DNA of 35,275 nucleotides from an uncultured Eubacterium sp. GTDB lineage: Bacteria > Bacillota > Clostridia > Lachnospirales > Lachnospiraceae. Made by a program: the position numbers and the translations under genes. Below, piece after piece: positions 28,771 to 35,275 of this stretch. Position 1 is the stretch's first letter. Each line of letters opens with the position of its first letter. The stretch covers positions 1 to 35,275 of the forward strand of contig CAMDYG010000026.1 in assembly GCA_945910225.1 (NCBI GenBank), in the 5' to 3' direction. Under the pieces are notes generated by a model. It was given only the letters and a program-made list of their open reading frames with translations, was not told the origin of the DNA and searched no databases.

Positions 28771-28824
28771 TTTATTTATGGGTAAAATTTACTGTAAGAC
28801 AGGAAAAAAGTACTACTAAATCAG

Positions 28825-28853
28825 TTGATTTGCACAAAAGAAAGTGGTATTAT
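28825..28853 (+). promoter_or_regulatory. Promoter of the pectinase gene
   Basis: TTGATT (28825-28830), 17-bp spacer, TATTAT (28848-28853). An AAAAAAGTACT sequence (28804-28814) ends 10 bp before the -35. Confidence 0.65.
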
Positions 28854-29022
28854 CAGAACAATGGATTGTGAAAAATAGTCGGATATAACTAGAAAAATGT
28901 ATTTATTTAAAGATGGAGTATGTTTTGTATGGTTTTGAAGAATTATTTAGCAACAAATCATAAAGCGGGAGGTGTAAAAGAAAAATACTAATAACATTAT
29001 TAATAAATAAACGGAGGACACA

Positions 29023-32000
29023 ATGGTAATTAAGAAAAAAGTTGTAAAACAACAGGCAAAAAGAATTTTAGCATTTGTTTTTGCATTCATACTTACTGTA
29101 GGTACAATGTCGACATTGCCAGCAGGTATGTTTGTGAAAAATGTAAAAGCTGCAGACCCGGTTAAATATTCATTAGATACTACTAAAGCGGGAAACGTAT
29201 TAGATAGTGAATTACAGACAGACTGGGATACAAGTAGTGAAGGATGGTCAAAGTATAAAGGAACAAAGAAAACACAGGAAAATGGCGTGTTTTCATATTT
29301 TGGAAAGGGTACTAAGGTACAGATAAAAGATGATGGAAAATACATTGTATTGGGGGGATCAGTAAGTAGTTCTGGTCAGGCTGGTATTGAAATTACCGTT
29401 CCATCAGATAGAAATTATACCCTCAAAGTTGAATGGAGTTCTAAGAATGCCAATGAGGCAACACTTAAGCTGGGTGAAAAGAACGAAGCAGGGGAATATG
29501 GTATTTCATCAGTTGATGAAGAGAATCAAAAAACAGCAGCAGATAAGAAAACATATGAAACAGTACTTGAAGCCGGTAAGGTGTACCTGATAGGAGGAAC
29601 TAATGGCATTAATATATATTCAATGTCTATTACTCAGATTTTAGGCGATAAAGTATCGGCAGCAATTACTTACAATGATAGCATAGTAAGTAATATTAGC
29701 AGTATTTTTTCAGATGGCGCATTAGGTGATTTTACATCATCAAAGTCAGAGGTAATATTTACAGAGAATCCAGATACCGCTAAGCTTAATATAAAGGTAT
29801 CATCAGACAATGTATATTCAGGAACATCTGGTTTCACAGCAGAATTGGATGAAGCTGGCAAGAAGATACTTGTTAAGAATGGAAGTGCAACATTAATTGC
29901 TATTCCTTATCTGGTTGATGGATATCTTAACACACCATCAGTTGGAACAACAGAAAAGTATGAGTTTGTTAAGGCTGGTGCTGATAATAAAGTATTTGGA
30001 AAAGATACAGTAGAAAGTGAGAAGACAACATCACCAGAAGGATATATTCTCCTTTCAAAAAATAACAATGCTTCACTTGTGACAAAGAGTAATCATGGTC
30101 TGTATGCAACATCCGGAATTACATTTACAGTAATAATTCCAGCCCAGTCACAGGGTACATTTACTATTAATGGTTGTATGTATAGTAATAAAACAGATAT
30201 TAATTATTATGTTAACAATAATAAGGTAAATGATCAGCCGGTAGAATTATTTGATGGAAGTAAAAATGCTGATGTTGAGAAGTCAATCAGCTATAAGAAT
30301 ACTACATCATCAGATGTTACTTTAAGGATAGATCTTGTACAGGATACTGCAGCAGATTATTATATTCATGCAGTACAGTATACTGTCAGCGAGATTCCTA
30401 ATACTGTTTCAGGAACAATGGGAACAGAGGCAGCCGGCAAGACTATTAAATTCAAGTCAGGTTCGGTTGAGAAAACAGCAGTTGTTAATTCAGATGGTTC
30501 ATATTCAGTTAATCTTAAGAATGGATTAAAGTATGAAATATCTCTTACAGATTCAACTCAATATACTATTAGTGAAGAGTCTGCAAGTGTTGATCTTACA
30601 AATGCAGCACTTGGACAGGCAATAACACATAATATTGTACTGGAAGAGATTCCTGTAGTTGTAAAGCACCCTGAAAAAGTGCAGAAGATACCATCAGTTA
30701 CTAATTTTGGCACTGGTCAGCTGATTGTAAGTGAATTAGGACAGACTCTCGTGCTTGCTCAGAAGAATGGTTCATTAGTAACAGAAAATATTGAGAGTTC
30801 TAATTTATCATTTTATGCATTTGAAAATACATCAGCTGCTAATACTCTGGAAGCCGATATTGTAGTAACAGCTGAGGCAAATGGCTCTACTAACAGATTT
30901 GTTGGTTTGGGAGTAATTAAGAAATTAAATACAGCATCTAACCAGTATGCAGTAGTTACATCAGCTGTAAGAAATAATAATGATGTTGTACAGCTGTATT
31001 CAAAAAAGACAACAGAAGTATTAGGTAAAAGTGGAGATACTGCAGTTTCAGCAGCAAAAGAAGAAAAGCTTCATATCAAGGTTAACAGGACAGAAGAAGG
31101 AATAGCATTAGAGGTAACTAATGAAGCGGGGAAATCTAATCCAAAGACAAGAAAGTATGCTGATATTAAACTTGGAGATTGGACATATTCTGATCAGTTA
31201 CAGTATGGTTTTATTTTTTCAGGTGTGACAGCCACTGTAACTAATATGATTTATAAAGATGCTTCTGGTAATGTTATATACGATCAGAATGCATATTATG
31301 ATCCAATGGGAAATGCTCCTGTAGCAGACAGTGTTACAGCTGTAGCAGCATCAGACAGAACTAAGATTGATGTTTCATGGACAGGTACATCAGCTAAGTA
31401 TGATGGTAAGTATATATTAGAAGTATTAAAGCCGGGTGAAAGCCAGTGGCAGGTCGTATCTAATAATATAACTGATAAGAGTTACGAATATAAGGTTCGT
31501 GCCGGTGAAGGTGGCAATTACAGATTCAGGGTAAGTGGAACTTTAGGTAATAATGATACTGAAAAGAATAAATATGCCAATACATCAACCAAAGCTGTAT
31601 TATCTAATATTGCATACGTTGAGCCAGCCCTTGATACACCAGATGTATCTGTATCATATATGTCTAAGGCTGATAAGGTTACATTGACATGGGATGCAGT
31701 AGATCAGGCAACACAATATGAGATATACAGAAGAAGTTCTGATGAAACAACTTCTAAGTTAATTGAAACGGTTTCAACAACATCATATACTGATACAACA
31801 GTATCAGCAGAGACACCTTACTATTATTCAGTAAAGGCATTATCATCAGACAACTTTAGTGTTATTAGTGATGAAAAGTGGACACTTCCAACTAATGGAC
31901 ATACAGGAGATTACGATGAAGATGTACCATTATATGTAACAAAGAGATCATATAATACTGTTTCATCGGATTCAATTACAATAGAGGGTGTGGCAGGAGC

Positions 32001-35000
32001 ACCTGGAACAGTTTCTGTGTATGTTAACGGAACAAAGCAGCAGTCAGCTAATATAGAAGCAGCAAATGACTTGTTTAAATTTAACAATAATATTAAACTT
32101 TCAGCTGGAAGAAATGAAGTAAAGCTTGTTCTTGAATATGGTACAGGATTAAAGGTTGAGAAAACTCTTAATTATGTATTACTTTCTAATTATGATTATG
32201 TAGTAGATCAGAATTATGATGGAGACAGCGGAAATGTTGCACCAGAATATGGAGTTCCAACATATAAGAAAGTCCAGGATGCAATAGATGCTGTGCCGGC
32301 AGATAATGCAAGCACAAAAGTTATATTTGTACGCAACGGAGAGTATAACGAACAGGTTGTAGTTAACAGCAAGAATGTTTCACTGATAGGTGAAGATAGT
32401 AAAAAGACACATATATACTTTGCATCATGTGAGGCAAATAAGACAACAGCTTCAACAACATCATCAAGATATGCATTTGCAGTTAATAAGGGTGCAGATA
32501 ATTTCACAGCAGAGAATATCTGTATGGAAAATTCTTATGAATACACTGGTAAATTAGGAAATGAATCAGCAGAAGCTTTTTATTCAGAAGCAAAGAATAC
32601 TATGCTTGTAGGTGTAAGACTTGAAAGTTACCAGGATACATTGCAGTTTAAGAATAATGGTAACGCATACTTCTTAAGATGCTTTATACTTGGTAATGTT
32701 GATTACATGTGGGGTCAGAATACCAAGGCAGTATTCGATGATTGTGAGTTAAAGTTCAGATATTCAGAAACTAAGAATAGTGGCTATTATACAGCATTTA
32801 ACACATCAACTATTGTATATAATAATTGCAGATTTACATCAGAAGATTCATGTGGTGGAAGTAAGTATTTCTTAGGAAGACCATACAATAACAAAGATGT
32901 TGAAATAGTTTTTGTAAATTGTTATATGGGTGGAGCATTAAATGCAGAAACAGGTTCTACAGACTGGAGCCAGAATATTATTTCAAGCAATGAAGAAGTA
33001 TATGCTGTAGCTAAGTATCTTGAATATGGTACATATGGCAAAGCATTTAAGGTTAATATTAATCGTAGACAGATAAGCAAAGCAGGAGCAGACAGCTATC
33101 TTAGCAAAGCAGGAAAGGCAGAAGCAGATAGTAATGCAGCACAGCTTTCAGCAAGCTACACAGGAGATAAGACAATTAACCTTAATAAAGGATTTGTTAG
33201 TTCAGAATATAATGCAAGTAAGTATTCAAAGTATGAAGGAAATGATTCAGGACTGGCAAAGTATAACGCTGAAGGATTTGCAGCTTCAGCAGGAGTTACT
33301 GGTGGCGGATTATTAAAGGAAACTAACAGTAACTATTATAAGGTAAAAGATGCTGATGAGTTCCTTGATGCTATTACAGCAATTAAGAACAAAAAGGGTG
33401 TACCTAGTGTAATTGAGCTTACAGCTGATATTAATCTTGGATATAACGAAATAACAGATGTAACTAAATACTCTTCAAATGTATTGGCTAAACATAATGA
33501 TGCACTTATTAATCCAATACTTATGAAATCAGGTGTTTCTAAGGTATATATCCAGGATATAAGTAACCTTACAATTTTCTCAGCTAAAGGATATTCAATT
33601 AAACATGCAGCAATAGATATTAAACAGTCATCAAATATTATGATAAGAAATATCAAATTTGATGAATTGTGGGAATGGGATGAACAGACATCTGGTGATT
33701 ATGATGTCAATGACTGGGATTATATGACAATTGAGAATGCAAGTACAGGCATATGGATTGATCATTGTACATTCTATAAGTCATATGATGGTGTTATTGA
33801 TATGAAGACAGATATGCAGCATGACACAGAAATGGATATTACAGTATCATGGTGTGAGTTCCTTCCAGGAAGTGAAGATAATATATTCTTTAATGAGATG
33901 ATGGATTATCTTGATAAGAATGTAGATGATTGTCCATATTATAAATCATTAATTGATGCTGGAATGAGCAAATCACAGATATGGTGGTATGCATATGGAC
34001 AGAAGAAGACACATTTACTTGGACAGAGTGATGAAGCATCAACTAATGAGAATCTTAAAGTAACATTTGCTAATAATTATTACTATAACTCAATGGATAG
34101 AATGCCACGAGTTAGATTTGGTACAGCACATGTATATAACTGCATGATATCTTCACAGGAGTTAGCTAATGCAAGAGCTTCAATTACTAATGAAAATGCA
34201 GCAAAGCATATAGTAAGTAACGGAGCTTCTTCAACTTGTGGAGCACATGTTTTAATGGAAAACAGTGTGATTAATGGAGTAACTAATGCATTAAACAGTG
34301 GTAACGGAAGCAGTCCGGCAGGATATATTAATGCAATTAATACAGATTATTTCTTAAATGGCATAAAGGCTAAGCTGGAAGTAACTAATAATAATACCCA
34401 GAAAGATGGAGCTCTTATTCAGGATGCAGATGAATTCATATCTGGATTACCATACAACTATATTACATATGACTCTAATGCTCTTGAGACACTTATGGTT
34501 CCATATGCTGGAGCAGAAAAGATGAAGTTCACAACTCTTCAGTGGGAAAAATCATCATATATTGATGATAAACCAGTAGTTACATCATCAAACGTTGAAA
34601 CTATAGTTGGAGAAGGAGCACCAAAGACAGATATTGACTTGCCATTTGACGAGCTTAAGAAACTGATATTCACAGATGAAGAACTCGAGCAGATTGCACA
34701 AGGTATTTTTGCAAAGGTTGTACTTACTGTTGATAAGAAGGATTCACTTGATGATAAAGAGGCATCTTTAATATCACAGAAGATAGAACAACTTAATAAG
34801 GAAATATCATCACAATACAAGATTGGATTAATACTAGACTTTAATTTATTTAAAGTACTTGGAAATAATGAAACTCAGTTAAGTGAAACAAGAGGATTAA
34901 TTCCTATAACAGTAACATTACCAGAGACATTAATTCCTAGTGACAGCAATGTAGTAAGGAAATATAAAGTATTAAGAATTCACGATAATGAGGTTGAAGA

Positions 35001-35238
35001 ATTACCAGTAAAAGCATTTAACATTCAGAATAGAACAATAACATTTGAGACAGATAAGTTCTCAACATATGTAATTGTATATGAGGATGAGGCTCTTAAT
35101 GAAGTCTCAAAGGATCCTTCATCAGAGACAGGAGATTTAAGTAATACTGGAATGATGGCAGCAATGATGGCTACATCATTTGCTGGTATGGTTGGTGCAG
35201 CATATGTACTTAATCGTAAAAAGAAATCAGCAAGATAA
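29023..35238 (+). CDS. Secreted, wall-anchored pectinase: pectin methylesterase (CE8) fused to pectate lyase (PL1)
   Basis: A 2071-residue modular enzyme. Residues 1-43 are a signal peptide (cleavage near VKA-A). Residues ~45-545 hold beta-rich, possibly carbohydrate-binding modules and a carboxypeptidase-regulatory-like repeat (~463-540); ~547-762 looks like a jelly-roll domain. Two fibronectin III domains follow (~766-862, ~867-955), then an Ig-like domain (~970-1055). The pectin methylesterase spans ~1060-1345: QDT with D1205, nucleophile D1227 in GNVDYMWG, R1286 in LGRPYN. The pectate lyase spans ~1437-1830: WIDHC, D1589 and D1593 (DGVID), R1693 in RMPRVRFG. A Firmicute surface-protein C-domain (~1870-2025) leads to SSETGD, a hydrophobic helix and RKKKSAR, a sortase-like anchor. 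Demethylation of pectin makes the substrate for the lyase, so the two activities work in series. Confidence 0.93.
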   Translation: MVIKKKVVKQQAKRILAFVFAFILTVGTMSTLPAGMFVKNVKAADPVKYSLDTTKAGNVLDSELQTDWDTSSEGWSKYKGTKKTQENGVFSYFGKGTKVQIKDDGKYIVLGGSVSSSGQAGIEITVPSDRNYTLKVEWSSKNANEATLKLGEKNEAGEYGISSVDEENQKTAADKKTYETVLEAGKVYLIGGTNGINIYSMSITQILGDKVSAAITYNDSIVSNISSIFSDGALGDFTSSKSEVIFTENPDTAKLNIKVSSDNVYSGTSGFTAELDEAGKKILVKNGSATLIAIPYLVDGYLNTPSVGTTEKYEFVKAGADNKVFGKDTVESEKTTSPEGYILLSKNNNASLVTKSNHGLYATSGITFTVIIPAQSQGTFTINGCMYSNKTDINYYVNNNKVNDQPVELFDGSKNADVEKSISYKNTTSSDVTLRIDLVQDTAADYYIHAVQYTVSEIPNTVSGTMGTEAAGKTIKFKSGSVEKTAVVNSDGSYSVNLKNGLKYEISLTDSTQYTISEESASVDLTNAALGQAITHNIVLEEIPVVVKHPEKVQKIPSVTNFGTGQLIVSELGQTLVLAQKNGSLVTENIESSNLSFYAFENTSAANTLEADIVVTAEANGSTNRFVGLGVIKKLNTASNQYAVVTSAVRNNNDVVQLYSKKTTEVLGKSGDTAVSAAKEEKLHIKVNRTEEGIALEVTNEAGKSNPKTRKYADIKLGDWTYSDQLQYGFIFSGVTATVTNMIYKDASGNVIYDQNAYYDPMGNAPVADSVTAVAASDRTKIDVSWTGTSAKYDGKYILEVLKPGESQWQVVSNNITDKSYEYKVRAGEGGNYRFRVSGTLGNNDTEKNKYANTSTKAVLSNIAYVEPALDTPDVSVSYMSKADKVTLTWDAVDQATQYEIYRRSSDETTSKLIETVSTTSYTDTTVSAETPYYYSVKALSSDNFSVISDEKWTLPTNGHTGDYDEDVPLYVTKRSYNTVSSDSITIEGVAGAPGTVSVYVNGTKQQSANIEAANDLFKFNNNIKLSAGRNEVKLVLEYGTGLKVEKTLNYVLLSNYDYVVDQNYDGDSGNVAPEYGVPTYKKVQDAIDAVPADNASTKVIFVRNGEYNEQVVVNSKNVSLIGEDSKKTHIYFASCEANKTTASTTSSRYAFAVNKGADNFTAENICMENSYEYTGKLGNESAEAFYSEAKNTMLVGVRLESYQDTLQFKNNGNAYFLRCFILGNVDYMWGQNTKAVFDDCELKFRYSETKNSGYYTAFNTSTIVYNNCRFTSEDSCGGSKYFLGRPYNNKDVEIVFVNCYMGGALNAETGSTDWSQNIISSNEEVYAVAKYLEYGTYGKAFKVNINRRQISKAGADSYLSKAGKAEADSNAAQLSASYTGDKTINLNKGFVSSEYNASKYSKYEGNDSGLAKYNAEGFAASAGVTGGGLLKETNSNYYKVKDADEFLDAITAIKNKKGVPSVIELTADINLGYNEITDVTKYSSNVLAKHNDALINPILMKSGVSKVYIQDISNLTIFSAKGYSIKHAAIDIKQSSNIMIRNIKFDELWEWDEQTSGDYDVNDWDYMTIENASTGIWIDHCTFYKSYDGVIDMKTDMQHDTEMDITVSWCEFLPGSEDNIFFNEMMDYLDKNVDDCPYYKSLIDAGMSKSQIWWYAYGQKKTHLLGQSDEASTNENLKVTFANNYYYNSMDRMPRVRFGTAHVYNCMISSQELANARASITNENAAKHIVSNGASSTCGAHVLMENSVINGVTNALNSGNGSSPAGYINAINTDYFLNGIKAKLEVTNNNTQKDGALIQDADEFISGLPYNYITYDSNALETLMVPYAGAEKMKFTTLQWEKSSYIDDKPVVTSSNVETIVGEGAPKTDIDLPFDELKKLIFTDEELEQIAQGIFAKVVLTVDKKDSLDDKEASLISQKIEQLNKEISSQYKIGLILDFNLFKVLGNNETQLSETRGLIPITVTLPETLIPSDSNVVRKYKVLRIHDNEVEELPVKAFNIQNRTITFETDKFSTYVIVYEDEALNEVSKDPSSETGDLSNTGMMAAMMATSFAGMVGAAYVLNRKKKSAR

Positions 35239-35257
35239 TTTGACGTAATGAGAAGTG

Positions 35258-35275
35258 GGTGTCGCACTAAGAAAT
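35258..35275 (+). terminator. Left arm of a terminator after the pectinase gene (cut by the window)
   Basis: GGGTGTCGCACTAAGAAAT begins 20 bp past the stop codon and matches the left arm and loop of the terminator at 24571-24612. The right arm would lie outside the window. Confidence 0.55.

Larger units (their letters stand above)
28574..29022. other. serS-pectinase intergenic region
   Basis: 449 bp with no recognised gene. In order it holds the serS terminator, a cluster of DnaA-box-like sequences, an AGTACT site (28809-28814), the pectinase promoter and a ~160-nt leader with a possible 23-codon open frame (28920-28991). GGAGG (29013-29017) precedes the pectinase ATG. I looked for a riboswitch pattern in the leader and saw none. 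Confidence 0.7.

Noticed and set aside
28854-29022. Riboswitch (for example cyclic di-GMP) in the pectinase leader
   Set aside because: The conserved core sequences of known classes could not be found.

Overview
This window is the replication-origin region of a Gram-positive, AT-rich member of the Firmicutes, most likely a Lachnospiraceae close to Lachnospira ([Eubacterium] eligens). That placement is inference. It rests on the conserved block gyrA-gyrB-recF-rlbA-dnaN-dnaA | oriC | rpmH-rnpA-yidD-yidC-jag-mnmE-mnmG-rsmG-parA-parB-serS, on a YidC without the large periplasmic domain, on strong AGGAGG ribosome sites, and on a giant secreted pectinase, pectin breakdown being a hallmark of Lachnospira.

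Layout. Positions 1-1921 (minus) hold the N-terminal 640 residues of a secreted von Willebrand A surface protein, cut by the window edge inside a 12-bp tandem repeat. Positions 2004-4963 (minus) are a tight run of two esterase-family hydrolases and the two subunits of a class I fumarase. Next come gyrA, gyrB, recF, rlbA, dnaN and dnaA (5024-13722, minus). The origin lies between dnaA and rpmH (about 13723-14237), with a further DnaA box between dnaA and dnaN. To the right, on plus, are rpmH, rnpA, yidD, yidC, jag (14238-17314), then mnmE, mnmG, rsmG (17429-21486). A convergent minus-strand alpha/beta-hydrolase-fold protein (21595-22539) follows, apparently lacking its catalytic residues. Then come a cytoplasmic DegS-like histidine kinase and a LuxR-type response regulator, parA, parB, a DUF4446-like membrane protein, serS, and a 2071-residue cell-wall pectinase (29023-35238) joining a pectin methylesterase (CE8) to a pectate lyase (PL1).

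How it works together. DnaA, DnaN, RecF and gyrase form the replication set; ParA/ParB with four parS sites (one inside the histidine kinase gene) handle origin segregation; RpmH, RnpA, YidD, YidC and Jag serve the ribosome, tRNA processing and membrane insertion; MnmE/MnmG modify tRNA; SerS charges tRNA-Ser. All genes left of oriC are on minus and all but one to the right on plus, so transcription runs with the replication fork. The accessory content concerns the outside of the cell: the surface proteins and, possibly, the esterases.

Most notable non-coding structure: a bipartite inverted element at oriC (arms TTATTAACAA / TTGTTGATAA) recurs almost exactly in the opposite orientation about 14.8 kb away, downstream of serS, within a cluster of DnaA-box-like sequences just upstream of the pectinase promoter. 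A 20-bp-arm inverted repeat lies between gyrB and gyrA. The esterase/fumarase run begins 12 bp after the gyrA terminator, which leaves no room for a promoter of its own.
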